Source: Cristatella mucedo
Lineage: Eukaryota; Bryozoa; Phylactolaemata; Cristatellidae
DNA: 64,000 nt
Reading direction: 5' to 3'
NCBI GenBank assembly: GCA_009760855.2
Contig: WPIO01000001.1
Location: 15,301,001 to 15,365,000 of the forward strand
Notes under the pieces: model-generated
Database searches by the model: none
What the model was told of the DNA's origin: nothing
What the model saw: the letters and a program-made list of their open reading frames with translations, nothing else
Program-made: the position numbers and the translations under genes
Shown: piece after piece, positions 1 to 10,890 of the stretch
How positions within the stretch are numbered: position 1 is the stretch's first letter
Layout: each line of letters starts with the position of its first letter

Positions 1-811
1 GCCCTCAAATGTACGTTTCGAGAATAGTTGCAAGGACGCGGTTGCACTTTTAATACAGCGCACTGTAATGCACGAGAAAAATGGGATTTCTCCCACCAGC
101 CATGTTTGTAATTGTAACATACAATCATAGATTGCCGTGTTTCTCGGGCAATTGCCGTCGATGGCCATGCATTGGGCAAGATTGAACGCACAAACTGACA
201 GTAGGTGCATACACAGCGAGCGTTATGTGGTAGAATTATTACACATTCAAGCAGCCAATTACAAGCAAAATTGAAACAGATTGCGGTGGAGGCCGAGCCA
301 TTGCCGTCGATGGCCATGAATTGCCCTCGATTGTACCTTTGTCGATTATTTAAAAGGATGTGTGTGCACTTTTAAGGCAGTGTAGTGCAATACGCAAGAA
401 AAGTTGGAGCTTCTCTCAGCAACTGTCGGTGGATCTATTACGGAACGTTATGGGTTGGCGTATTAACGTCGATTGTCGTGCATTACCGCCGATTGAACGC
501 TCACGATGAGTGAAAATTATACGCGCGCGCACAGCAACATGTTACGTAGAATGAGAGTTGCATTTTATTGCAGCAAATCTTGTCAATTTTTCAGGGATTG
601 CCCTATCGGCCCCTACCATCGCTCTGGACTGCCGTGCATTGCTGATAGTTAACGGGCGAAGCATCTTGAAAATGTTACGGTTTTACTTTGGACGCTGGGA
701 ATGTTATACGTAATGACCGTTGGGGCTTCGGGCTGCCAATTTCTCGTTCATTTGCCGCGAATTGATGTATTGGCCCGGGCCATTGCTGTCAATTTTCATT
801 CAGTACTCGCG

Positions 812-1240
812 ATTGCACGTTCGCGATTGGTTGAAATAATGCGGAGACACTTTAAACGCAGTGCGCAGTGACAGGTAAGATATAATTGATTTAAGCACAG
901 TCACTTTCCAATGGTTTGCGATGGATCATAATGGATTGCCGTATTTTTCCGGGCCATTGCCGTCGACTGCCATGCATTGCCCAAGATTGAACGGTCAGTA
1001 CTGGTTGAAAGGGTTAAAATTATGGGCGCGCGAAGAGAGATGTTACATGTAATGAGAATTGGAGCTTGGGGCAGCAACTTTGTCGTCGATTTGCCACGAA
1101 GTACTGCATTAATGCTGTAATGCTTTTGTAAATGCCCTGCTTTTGCTGCCGATTACCCTGCATCGTTGACAATTAACGTTCGAAACAGCTTGAAAGTCAT
1201 ACGATTTCACTTTTAGCACAAGAAACGTGAAATTTCACGT
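812..1240 (+). repeat. Left arm of long inverted repeat
   Basis: This segment is nearly identical, as reverse complement, to 2628-3052. Matching landmarks are the GATTGGTTGAAATAATGCGG box, the TTTGCTGCCGATTACCCTGC box and the CACTTTTAGCACAAGAAA box. The arm ends at a perfect 16-bp palindrome, ACGTGAAATTTCACGT, at 1225-1240. The loop between the arms is about 1.4 kb. Confidence 0.8.
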
Positions 1241-2627
1241 AGCAGCCACTTATGCAAATGAGCTACGACGCCTGGCGCCTGTACAGCATTCGGCCGAAAT
1301 TCAATTTAGCTCCCTCAAATCAATTACAAATCAGCTACATACAGCTCCAAAAAGTTTGGAATATCAAACAACGGTATGCGTACACGTACGTAACGGTACG
1401 TTGTCCACAGAAAATTTCGCGAGATTCCACTCACACTTTCTCACGAAGTCCACTGAAGTAAGATTGCGGTGGCCAAAGCCAATACCACAATCCACCGAAA
1501 TCCACTGCGTTTTACCGCCCAACGAAAGAAATCCTTTCCGAAAAACTCGTTTTTTGATTGCAAACGACAGCACAGTCTGCGAAAATTGCAATTAATAAAA
1601 TTTCACTTGCATTAGCAAGGCCGTTCTCGTGCAATGTGCTGCAATCGACTGCAGTAGCCAGGGTCAATACAGCAATCCACTTCAATCCACCAAATCCACC
1701 GCATATAAAATCGAAACACATTACGCCGAGCTCCAGTTTTTATTGCATATTAAAGGGCACAGTGCTGTGTGCACAACTAAACTAAAAAGTTGTGCATCCT
1801 CACACTGTGGAAATGGGCGGCAACCGTCTGAAATGACCGGAAAAACTACCGCTATCTACTATATTCCACTGCAAATCATTCTCAAATCGCCATCGCGAAA
1901 CTCCAGTTGACGCTGCATACAGGACTAGACTCAGTTCAAAGTGCACCCACAAAATGTTGCTCCATTGTGCACACACGTTCTCATGCAATGAATTGCAACC
2001 GACTGCCACGGCCCGGTTCCATACCGCAATCCACCTCAATCCTCCGAAATCCGCTGCAATCCGCCGTACAGCGACTAGATCGTGTACACTAGAAGCTCTA
2101 ATTAGGATTGCACGCTGCTCTAGTCCGCAGTTATGGTGCATTCGCATAACGTCCCTGTTTATTGCCTCGACCATTCTGCAGCAATGCACTACAATTGACT
2201 GCAACTGCCCGGGTCAGTAGTAAGTCCACCGCAGCCCACAGCAAAACGACCAGAATACGCACACTTTGAACTCTATCAGCGATTGTATGTCGCTCTAATA
2301 TTTGGTATTGTGTAATCGCATAATTTTACATCAAATGCTTGACAATTCGGCAGCAATGCACTGCAACTGACTGCATTGGCCCGGGCCAATGCGGCAACCT
2401 GCAGCGGTCCGATGCAAAATGCCTCGAAATTGGTTTCGCAACGCTCTCATTTTGAATGCATGTTGCAAAGTATACTGGGTAAAGTCAACCACATCATTTT
2501 AAGCAATTGAGCTCGTACAATATTGGGCTGTGCGTGGCAATGTACGGCAACGGCTCGGCTAGAAGCAGCTTTAGATACAATCCGCGGCAAGTCGACCACA
2601 AATTGGCTGCACGACGTGCAAATCGGC

Positions 2628-3052
2628 ATCGCATTTCACATTTCTTGTGCTAAAAGTGAAATCGTATGACTTTCAAGCTGTTTCGAACGTTAATTGTCAA
2701 CGATGCAGGGTAATCGGCAGCAAAAGCAGGGCATTTACAAAAGCATTACAGCATTAATGCAGTACTTCGTGGCAAATCGACGACAAAGTTGCTGCCCCAA
2801 GCTCCAATTCTCATTACACGCAACACCTCACTTCGCGCGCCCATAATTTCAAACCTTTCAACCAGTACTGACCGTTCAATCTTGGGCAATGCATGGCAGT
2901 CGACGGCATTGGCCCGGGCAAATACGGCAATCCACTATGATCCATCGCAAACCACTGGAAAGTGACTGGGCTAAGATCAATTACATCTTAGCCGTCACAG
3001 CACACTGCGTTTAAAGTGTCACCGCATTATTTCAACCAATCGCGAACATGCA
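2628..3052 (-). repeat. Right arm of long inverted repeat
   Basis: Reverse complement of 812-1230 with few differences by eye. Together with the loop 1240-2628, which is the reverse complement of sequence related to 36380-37760, it shows that the block is two copies of one array joined head to head. Confidence 0.8.
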
Positions 3053-3182
3053 ATTAGCTACTTGAGCCCCAGTAACTCGCGATCGTAACCGGAAGTGTGC
3101 TTAGATTATGCTACATTTCGTCGAACATGAAAAATTGACATGAGACCTAATGCTCCTAGAAAATGTGTATGCAGTGTCGTTT

Positions 3183-3625
3183 GTTCGAACAGCAGAGAGC
3201 CAGCCGATGCCCAACATCAACAGTTTATTACCAACGCACGGAGCCGAAGAGTGCACGGCTCTAGTCGGCCCCTGCTCTCACACTACTGCCCTCTCCTCCA
3301 CTCTCCAGTCCACCATCTCGCCACCGGCGGGTTACCGGCCTCTCTCCATATCACATAACACTCGGACCACAGCTGTGCACCGGCCGACCCAGATGGTGAA
3401 TCCACCATCTGGCCACCAGCGGTTTACTGGCCTGTGTCCACGCCACATTACAGGCTCATCAGAGGAGCCGGCATTAAATACATCCATATACACGTACATA
3501 CGAACTACACGCCCCCTTGACCTTAAGGTCACAAGTCAGGAGCCGGCATACAATACGTACGTACATACGAAACTACATGCAGCACGGCGCGATATATGGA
3601 CGATTATAGTATTTGGAAACTAGTG
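3183..3625. repeat. Dispersed repeat family R, copy 1, with internal duplications
   Basis: It opens with a GAACAGCAGAGAGCCAGCCG-like segment followed by CAACAGTTTATT, which resembles 10505-10560 and 57985-58030. It contains two imperfect direct duplications. CACCATCTCGCCACCGGCGG near 3311 is repeated with changes near 3401. AGGAGCCGGCATTAAATACA near 3465 is repeated with changes near 3539. The organisation suggests an LTR or a non-autonomous element, but I saw no terminal repeats, so the class is open. Confidence 0.45.
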
Positions 3626-3990
3626 TCAACGGGAGGCCCTTTTATGATCGGTTAAAGTTCGGTGCGCATTACTTTGTGCTTGGCCGCCTACGTATATCGC
3701 CTTACAGCATGCTTTGTACACGTGTTTTCAATGTTTTCAGTGCAACCATGGCCTACACCTGGGATCCTCTCCACTCTCTTGATAGTTATGCCGATCGACC
3801 TAACTCGACTTGCCTCAATAGAATAAGTAGGTACCGCCGCCAGAGCTGCATTCTTAAGTGCTAAATAGTTATGTGAAGGTGACATCATTTGGTGATATCA
3901 TTCTGAATGCTTGGTCAGTAAGACCGGAGCAGCCAGGCTTGTCTGCTGCGTGTGGAGAAACTGCCGCATTTTCTATCGTGCACGTTGAAT
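3626..3990. other. Unassigned spacer
   Basis: I see no gene or recognisable repeat here. The short open frames lack coding character and homology that I can recognise. Confidence 0.4.
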
Positions 3991-5698
3991 CTATAATAAT
4001 AATAATAATAACAATACATTTGATAAAGCGCCCTCAGAGAACTCAATCTCTTTCTAGGCGCTTTAAAGTTTCTGCAAAGAAAACACCATCGAATGGTGAG
4101 TGATATCATGCTTGATGAACAACATGAGTAACATAGTTAGGGATGACAGGCACAGAGTCAGCATGAAAGTGTGGATAGTGGCAGCATGCACTGTTTCAGC
4201 ATGCATAAGCACATAAAGGACGAATTACAGAGGCCCACTACAAACTGTCATAAATAGGTGCGTTTTAAATTTCTTTTTAAATGTGGTTAAGTCAGGGGAT
4301 GTCGTGACGGAAGTCGGGAGTGAGTTCCAGGCTTTGAGAGCATACGAACTAAATGCATGGTCTCCAAAGGACTTAAGGTTTGTATGACGTATTGGTAAAC
4401 AGTAAGGTTCCGAAAAGCGGGTGGTACGATGCTTGGCCTGATGGGGGAGTATATCTGAGAGATAGGCTGGAGCCGAAGAATGAAGTGACCTAAAAGAGAG
4501 CGACAAAACCTAAAAGTCGATCTGTTGCTTGACTGGTAGCCAAGGCAGGTCGACGAGAGGTGGTGTGATATGGCAACTGCGACGCTCACGACAGACAAGC
4601 CTAGCTTCAGAGTTTTGCACCAGCTGTAAGCGCCTGGTTGCACATGCCGGTAGGCCAGCAAGCAGTGAGTTGCAGAAGTCAAGACGGGATGTCACAAATG
4701 CCCGGACCAACTTACGTGTGGCATCCCTGTCTAAACAAGCCCAAATTTGAGTAATCTTGTGTAGCTGAAAGTAGGTAGTCTCGATTGTGGAGCTAATGTG
4801 GTCGTCTAACGAAAGATCACTTTGGAAAATGACACCTAAATTTCATGCAGATTCAACAGGAGATATGCTGGCAGAGCACATTTTGAGCGTTAGCCTTTCC
4901 AATTTTGGAATCACACTTGGTTTTCCCATAGCTGGTAAGTTAATGTTGTCATCATTAAATTTAGGAAAACTTGCTGCTATTCATGTGCGGATGCCATCAA
5001 TACGTGCAGCAAGGGAGTTGAGAGAGTTCGAGGGGCTCGAGGGCTGGGAGGGATTAAAGCAATGGTGCAACGGAGTGTCATCCGCACAGATGTGAAAGCC
5101 AAGATTGTGCCTGACAATCATATCGGCAAGAGGGAGAGTATAAACCATGAAACGAACAGGACCTAGCACGTAGCCCTGGGGTACCCCATATTTCAGAGGT
5201 GCATCGGATGATCTTTATTCATTCACATCATTACACTGGAGTTTCCAACTGAAGTAGGACCTGAACCAATGCAGAGCAGTGCCACTAAGGCTCTGGCCAG
5301 ATGAAAGGCAATCGAGAAGAACTTTGTGATCGATGGTATCAAAAGCTGCCGTAAGATCGAGCAAAACAAGCAGAGAAACTCTACCCAAGTCTGCATTCCT
5401 AAGTAGGTCGTTGCACACCCGATGCAATGCACTCTGTGTAGTGATTAGCTCTAAAGCCAGACTGGAACTTACTAGCAAGGTTAGAAGTTTTAATATGACT
5501 TTAGCTGATCAGCCACGACTCGTTCCCGTGTCTTTGATAGGAATGGTAGAAGGGAAGCTTAGCGTAGTTGCTCAAGTTCTCTTGGTCTAGTGTCGCTTTT
5601 TTGAGTAGTTTCCTGACTACAGCTTTCTTAAACGGTGCTGGGTCATGATCTGAAGCTAATGACTTATTATTGATGTTAGTTAAGCATGGCAGCAGTTA
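3991..5698 (-). mobile_element. LINE-A copy 1 (CR1/L2-like), 5'-truncated and decayed
   Basis: On the minus strand the 3' end is at 3991, with an (ATT)n tail preceded by the family hairpin (AAAGCGCC...AGAGA...TCTCT...GGGCGCTTT). Upstream lie fragments of the reverse transcriptase C-terminal region, with [23 protein letters not shown] and PPLVDLPWLPVKQ in shifted frames. Further upstream is a fragment of the catalytic palm with [20 protein letters not shown] (5215-5478). Frameshifts and stops break the frame throughout. It breaks off at about 5698, exactly where the tail of copy 2 starts. The family is the CR1/L2 group of non-LTR retrotransposons, judged from the palm motifs and the short-repeat 3' end. 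Confidence 0.85.
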
Positions 5699-6079
5699 AT
5701 AATACTAATAATAACAATAATGCACTTGATAAAGCGCCCTCAGAGAACTCAATCTCTTTCTAGTCGCTTTACATTTGCTGCAAAGTAAAATGCAATTGAA
5801 TGGTAAGTAAGTTGAATCATGCTTGAAAAACAAACAAAATGAATAACATGGTTAGGGATGACATGCACAGGGTCAGCATGCAAATGTGGTTAGTGGCAGC
5901 ATGCACAGTGTCAGCACGCATAAGCACATCAATGACGAATCACAGGGACCCACTAAATGCTGTCCTAAATAAGTGTGTTTTTTAAGTTCCTTTTAAATGT
6001 GGTCAGGTCAGGGGATGTTCTGACGCAGGTCGGGAGGGAGTTCCAGGCTTTGGGAGCATAGGAACTAAATGCACGGTCT

Positions 6080-6200
6080 TACTATTCTATATTTTACTTA
6101 CTATTCTATTGCATATCACTTTGCAGCAAATGTAAAGCGCCTAGAAAGAGATCAAGTTCTCTGAGGGCGCTTTATCAAGTGCAATATTATTATTATTATA
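6080..6200 (+). mobile_element. Nested short LINE-A 3' tail, opposite orientation
   Basis: A plus-strand 3' end, with a GTAAAGCGCCTAGAAAGAGA-like hairpin and an ATT tail, lies between GCACGGTCT (ending 6079) and AAAGGATTTGAGG (from 6201). In copy 3 (near 23945-23965) these two flanks are almost contiguous, so this is an insertion of a severely 5'-truncated copy. Confidence 0.75.
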
Positions 6201-6814
6201 AAGGATTTGAGGTTTGTACGAGGTATTTCTAGACTGTTGGATTCCGAAAAGCAGGTGGTATGATGCTTGGCCTGATGGGGGAGTATGTCGGAGAGATAGG
6301 CCGGAGCCATAGAATGAAGGGACCTAAAAGTAAGCGAAAAAACTTTCAAGTCAATCCGTTGCTTGACTGGTAGCCAGAGCAGGTCGGCGAGAAGGGGAGT
6401 AATGTGGCAACTGCGATGCTCACGACAGACAAGCCTAGCTGCAGAGTTTTGCACCGGCTGCAATCGCTTGATCGCACATGCTGGTAGGCCAGTAAGCACT
6501 GAGTTGCAGAAGACGAGACGGGATGTCACGAATGCATGGACCAACTTGGACGTGGTAACCTTATCTAAACAAGCCCGAATTTTAGCAATGTTGTGAAGCT
6601 GAAAATAGGCAGATTTGACTGTGGAGCTGATATGGTCGTCTAACGAGAGGTCACTTTGGAATATGACACCTAGATTTCGAGCTGATTCAACTGGAGATAT
6701 GCTGGCAGAGCCAATTTTGAGTTTCAGCCTTTCCAATTTCTGAATCACACTGGGTTTGCCCATAACTATTAAGTTAGTTTTATCATCATTTAGTTTTAGA
6801 AAATTTGCTGCCAC
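6152..6814 (-). pseudogene. LINE-A reverse transcriptase, C-terminal part
   Basis: The frame of 220 residues reads through the thumb and C-terminal region typical of CR1/L2 proteins. Features are [17 protein letters not shown], then NLGVIFQSDLSLDDHI, then FVTSRLVFCNSVLTGLPACA and LWLPVKQRIDLKVFSLTF. The natural C terminus is lost because the frame runs into the nested insertion at 6200. It overlaps the palm frame at 6796-7524 in another frame, which marks a frameshift near 6810. Confidence 0.8.
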
Positions 6815-7524
6815 CCATGTGCTGATGTCAACAATGCATGCAGCAAGTGAGAATTTGAGGTGCTCGAAGGCTGTGAGGGATCAAAGCAAAGGTACAACTG
6901 AGTGTCATCCGCATAAAATTGAAAGCCTAGATTGTGCTTGGCAATCACATCGGCAAAAGGCAGAGTATAAACCGTGAAAAGAACTGGACCTAGCACGGAG
7001 CCCTGAGGTACTCCATATTTCAGAGGTACTTCAGATGATCTTTGTCCATTCACGTCAATACTCTGGAATCTCCCACTGAGATAGGACCTAAACCACTGCA
7101 GAGGAGTGCCAGTGATGCCCAGACGAGATGAGAGGCGCTCTATAAGAACTTTGTGATCGATGGTATCAAAAGCTGCTGAAAGATCAAGCAAAACAAGCAG
7201 AGACACTCTACCCATGTCTGCATTCCTAAGTAGGTCGTTGTATACCCTAAGCAATGCTAACTCTGTGGAGTGATTAGCTCTAAAGCCAGACTGGAACTTA
7301 CTAGCAAGGTGTGAGGTTTCGATATATGAGTTCAGCTGGTCTGCCACGACCTGCTCCAGTGTCTTTGATAGGAATGGTAGAAGGGAGACTGGGCGGTAGT
7401 TGCTTAAGTTCTCTTGGTCTAGTGTAGCTTTCTTGAGAAGTGGCCTAACTACAGCTTTTTTTAAAGGTGCTGGGACATGACCTGAGGCTAATGACATTAG
7501 TTGTGCATGGCAGCAGTAGATCAA
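6796..7524 (-). pseudogene. LINE-A reverse transcriptase palm domain
   Basis: The 242-residue frame contains RT motifs in order: [18 protein letters not shown] (fingers), [34 protein letters not shown] (motif A with the first catalytic Asp), [13 protein letters not shown] (motif B) and FYADDTQLY (motif C, with the catalytic YADD). The catalytic residues are intact, but the frame is lost at both ends by frameshifts. It is the best conserved RT in the window. Confidence 0.85.
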
Positions 7525-7843
7525 TGCAACGTAGGAGCAGGACAGTGGGAATAGGGTCCAGAGGACTTGTTGTCTTCTTTGATTGAGATACGAACTTTAG
7601 GACTAGATCACTAGTGACCTGCTTAAATGCAGACATTGAGGTGCAGCCAGGAACCGAGGAACAGCATTTTAGTGGGGAGGTTGTCATCGCAGGGATGGAT
7701 TCCCTGACCTTGTCTATCTTCTGCACAAAGAATCGAGAGAAGCGATCGGCTAGATCATCACAAGGATCATCAGGTAAGGAGCTAATCTGGGAACGGTTGA
7801 GGAGATGGTTTATTGTCGACATCAGCATTTTTGGATTGTGCAT
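7445..7843 (-). pseudogene. LINE-A linker between endonuclease and RT
   Basis: This frame matches the CR1/L2 inter-domain region, with LADRFSRFFVQKIDKVRESI, then [20 protein letters not shown] and [15 protein letters not shown]. The same segment is seen on the plus strand in copy 5 at 60011-60370. It is out of frame with the palm domain downstream. Confidence 0.75.
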
Positions 7844-7849
7844 CTGTGA

Positions 7850-8458
7850 TTAAACAATGTTTCTATAGAAGCTAGACTTGGCCTTTGCTAGGATCGATTG
7901 GTACGACCTACAGTAGTCTTCATATGCCTGTCGATGGACAGTTAGTCCGGATCTTTTGTATGCTTTTTCAAGCTTTCGTTTAGTAGACTTGGCTAGTTTC
8001 ATGTCTGTAGTAAACCATAGGCCGTCTGGGCGGGGGCGCACAGTGCGCTTAGTCAGAGTTGCAAACTCGTCGAGCGTGTCAGCTAGTGTCCTGTTGGAGC
8101 TATCTACCAATGATTGCAAATTGGAATGGGGTCTGAGCAGCAGAGGTGAAGCAGATATTCTCGCACGGACGGCATCGATGTCAAGGGTCTTGAGCTTTCG
8201 CGATTTACTAGTGATTTTATTGGAGGAGGAGGAAGAGGGCACACATTGTAGACTGAGTGAGATCTGCAGGAGGTCAGATAAGCAGGAGTTGGTCATATTT
8301 GGTGATGACAACGTGCAGTTGCATGAGAAAATCTGGTCGATTGAGTGACCTTTGATATGAGTAGGGCCGTGCACATGAGCCAGAAGAGACAATGTGTCAG
8401 TCAATGCACGAAATTCAGAGCTGAAGGCATCAGATAAAGGGTCCAAAAAATTGACCAT
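7850..8458 (-). pseudogene. LINE-A endonuclease C-terminal end and linker
   Basis: The 202-residue frame begins inside the endonuclease-reverse transcriptase module. HVHGPTHIKGHSIDQIF corresponds to the GHTLDLVI-like segment of APE-type endonucleases, followed by a Ser-rich linker and the basic segment KLAKSTKRKLEKAYKRSG. The catalytic N-terminal part of the endonuclease is missing, so the copy is 5'-truncated here. Confidence 0.7.
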
Positions 8459-8539
8459 ACTCTTTAGGGTACTATTCGAAGCTGTGCTTGGTACGGTTGC
8501 CCGCTGCTGCCTTTTTAAGTATTAAAATCCTCACAAACT

Positions 8540-9210
8540 GCAGAAGCTGGAATTGTTGCAGAAGATGTGGATTGGGCGTGGGAGCACAGCGGCCATGGCT
8601 CTCATTTCGAATACGAATACGCCGGGCCTCGGACCGGTTTGCTTAGTGAATACACCCAATTAATATTGTTATTGTGCTCTTGTGCGTACATGCGTTTCTT
8701 TACGCGTGTGTGCCTACTTCAAATCAATAAATGTGTATCGTGCCTGCTAATACTGAGCTTTTGTTATTATCAGTTTCAGTACGTGCTCCGGAGCTTGTTG
8801 GACTCCTGCGATGAGCTTGTTAATCTCCATCATTTCAATAATGTGGGTGCGCTTACCTCTTATCTGTTTCTTGTGCAACTGATTGAACGAAGCTGCGGTG
8901 TTGTTTTTCGGTTTGTTTGATCGTTTGTTTCAGTACATATTCCGGACCTGTTTGGACTCCGGTAATGAACTTATCGACCTTGCTAGTCTCAATTCAATCA
9001 CTAATGAGAGAAACCCGTATCATGAGCCTGGTTATGATAATGTGGTAATGGTGAATTTAAAAAATGCTATGCCTCACATCCTGTCTTTATTTGCCTCACT
9101 TGCACACTTCTTAGCTCCTTCCATTGTTCCGTTGCAGGACACACGCTCAAGGAATTACAAAGACTTCATTCTGCATGAGACTACGAGTTGCAGTTTGTGA
9201 GACCTTGGAT
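8540..9210 (+). other. Unidentified sequence with a duplicated reading-frame segment
   Basis: Two open frames (8567-8920 and 8883-9200) each contain a copy of one short segment: FQYVLRSLLDSCDELVNL near 8770-8823 and FQYIFRTCLDSGNELIDL near 8930-8983. An AATAAA lies at about 8726. I do not recognise the product. It could be the edge of an LTR or DIRS-like element, or a tandem duplication of a fortuitously open frame. No Kozak context or splice structure decides between them. Confidence 0.35.
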
Positions 9211-9427
9211 GGTAAACAACCTCTTCCACCAACACTTAGGTATAGGCTTCATTTTCTGATTTCCTTTCTCCGCTTCATTTTCTGATTTCTTTCCTCCGCT
9301 TGCTGATGCGCGTTGCTTATTTTTCATGCCTTTTGATGCACGTTTTAACCCGAAAACCTTTGAAACTGAGGATTCATAAGAAGCTTGTTGATAGCAGACA
9401 TTAACATTTGTTAGGTAAATGACATGT

Positions 9428-9625
9428 CACTCACAACCTCCTACTGCCCACCTGACTCAGCTACGCTTCTCACTTTCTCGTTGCTTTGTGAGATAAGGCC
9501 GGTTGGCTAAAAAAATGCATACCGAAAGCATTTCAGGATTTCGGTATGCATCATCGGTGTGCATCGGTGTGCATAAATGCACTACAGGAAACTCTCCTGC
9601 GAAAAACCCACACGTGTTTGCTACT
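9428..9625 (+). mobile_element. LINE-B 3'-end fragment
   Basis: Shows the LINE-B 3' region: CTACTGCCCACCTGACTCAG, CACTTTCTCGTTGCTTTGTG, then a GTTGGCTAAAAAAATGCATA variant of the GTTGGCTACCGAATGCGTAC box, then a CTCTCCTGCGAAAAACCCAC end. Other copies are at 12770, 21478, 39523 and 43660. Confidence 0.6.
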
Positions 9626-9889
9626 TTGTTTTGAACACCAAGTGAGTCTCGAATTTTAGCAACAAACTTAGCTTGTTTCACTTGATTATCTAGATTATCC
9701 GACATCCTGCTCTGGCAACACTCGCTCCTCGTCTTTCTGGCGTCTCTCCTACTTCTCGGACTAAATTGATATCTTTAATGACATTCCGTTCGTGTGCATC
9801 AAACGAGTTTTGGTCAAGGATTCATCTTTTACTTTTTATATTCCCACGTAGTTTATTTTGATTACCTTCGTATTGTTAGCGGTGCTATT

Positions 9890-10115
9890 TTATCTCCACC
9901 AGTAACTTCACAAACCCACACTGAATATGTGGGTGTTACACAAAAGAGATTTGTATAGCATACTCACAGCCTAATCAGCTTTCGGTACGAATTCGGCAGC
10001 CAACCGATTTCATCTCTGCAAATAATAAGAAAGTAGGAAGTAGCAGCTCAGAAAGACTGGAAGTGATGTGCCATAGTCGGAATCAGGATAGTAGTTCTCG
10101 CTACGTACAAACCAG
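9890..10115 (-). mobile_element. LINE-B 3'-end fragment, opposite strand
   Basis: Reverse complement of the LINE-B 3' end: AACTTCACAAACCCACACTG, GTGTTACACAAAAGAGATTT, then CTTTCGGTACGAATTCGGCA and GATGTGCCATAGTCGG. It faces the fragment at 9428-9625, and about 265 bp of unassigned sequence separates them. Confidence 0.6.
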
Positions 10116-10494
10116 TCTTCTTTTACTCTATTCCATAGTAGTTTTCTGGCAGTGCGAAGTTTACAGTAAACATGTAACACCCCTAATACGATTTCTGGCT
10201 TCTGATGGGAAGTCGGACCTTTACAGTGATTGCTGAAACTTTTGTATGAACAAACCTTGCAGCACTTTCACGCCAAGAAACGGTTCCTATTTACTTTTTA
10301 GGGATATTGCAGAGAACTTATTCTTTGATTACTACTCACATTATACTTCGGTCTGCCAGGCAAAGAGGCATCTTAATGTGCAACCAACGGAGGTGAGTTT
10401 AGCGATGGGTCGGTACGTAAACGTGAGCGGTTGTAGACTCACTCACTAACTCAGCCGGCACCTCGTAGCCCGCCATGTGCTTTATGTAGCTTGA

Positions 10495-10745
10495 GTTATC
10501 TTCACGAACAGCACAGAACGCTAGTTGACGAGCAACACCATCAGTTTATTTCACCTACACACGGAGCAGGGCGAAGCGCGACTCTCCTCGCCCCTCTCGC
10601 CCACCGGAGTCCCCCCCCCCCGACCCCCTTGTCATAACAATCACCAATAGCACGTCCCGACTGCCTACCACATTGAGTGTCACAACCCACTCGTACAACA
10701 ACCAGGGGCAGTCATCAATTAAATGAAACCACACTTTATTCGATC
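10495..10745. repeat. Dispersed repeat family R, copy 2
   Basis: The GAACAGCACAGAACGCTAGT start and the CACCATCAGTTTATTTCACC segment resemble 3190-3235 and 57985-58020. The end segment (GAGTGTCACAACCCACTCGT, CAGGGGCAGTCATCAATTAA, then GAAACCAC) is repeated almost exactly at 58422-58485. It includes a C-run at about 10612-10623. Class unknown. Confidence 0.55.
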
Positions 10746-10754
10746 ACATTATTT

Positions 10755-10890
10755 CTTCCTGGCAATGCTACTTACTTCCTAGAATACCCTACTGACTCAA
10801 CTAGGCTTTTCACTTTCTCTTCGTTGCATTAGATGAAGTCTAGTCGCTACCGCATGCGCCCTAAAATTCGCTTAGGCTTTGATGGCGCTT
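10755..10890 (+). mobile_element. LINE-B 3'-end fragment
   Basis: Short piece with CTACTGACTCAACTAGGCTT, CACTTTCTCTTCGTTGCATT and a GTCGCTACCGCATGCGCCCT variant of the LINE-B 3' box. Confidence 0.5.

Larger units (their letters stand above)
1..3060. repeat. Satellite-like block 1, about 175-bp degenerate units, internally inverted
   Basis: The block is made of diverged units, each with a core close to CCGGGCCATTGCCGTCGATT, then a GC-containing box, an AT-richer spacer and a TTTGCCACGGATTG-like end. The core recurs roughly every 150-185 bp. On the plus strand it reads forward in 1-1230 and as its reverse complement in 1230-3060. The same unit types occur at 35130-37900. No coding region is supported: the open frames here are short and overlap on both strands. 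It could be dispersed satellite, or part of a large non-autonomous element built from it. Confidence 0.75.
5699..8470 (-). mobile_element. LINE-A copy 2 (CR1/L2-like), longest copy, partly open
   Basis: Minus-strand copy with its 3' AAT-rich tail at 5699. Going 5' it shows the 3' UTR, the RT C-terminal domain (6152-6814), the RT palm (6796-7524), the linker (7445-7843) and the end of the endonuclease (7850-8458). Frames change between these blocks, so the copy is a pseudogene. A 121-bp plus-strand LINE tail interrupts it at 6080-6200. The 5' end, with most of the endonuclease and any ORF1, is missing. Confidence 0.9.

Noticed and set aside
1227-2220. Overlapping short frames on both strands
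   Set aside because: They lie in satellite-like repeats and have no conserved motif. Their openness follows from the repeat unit.
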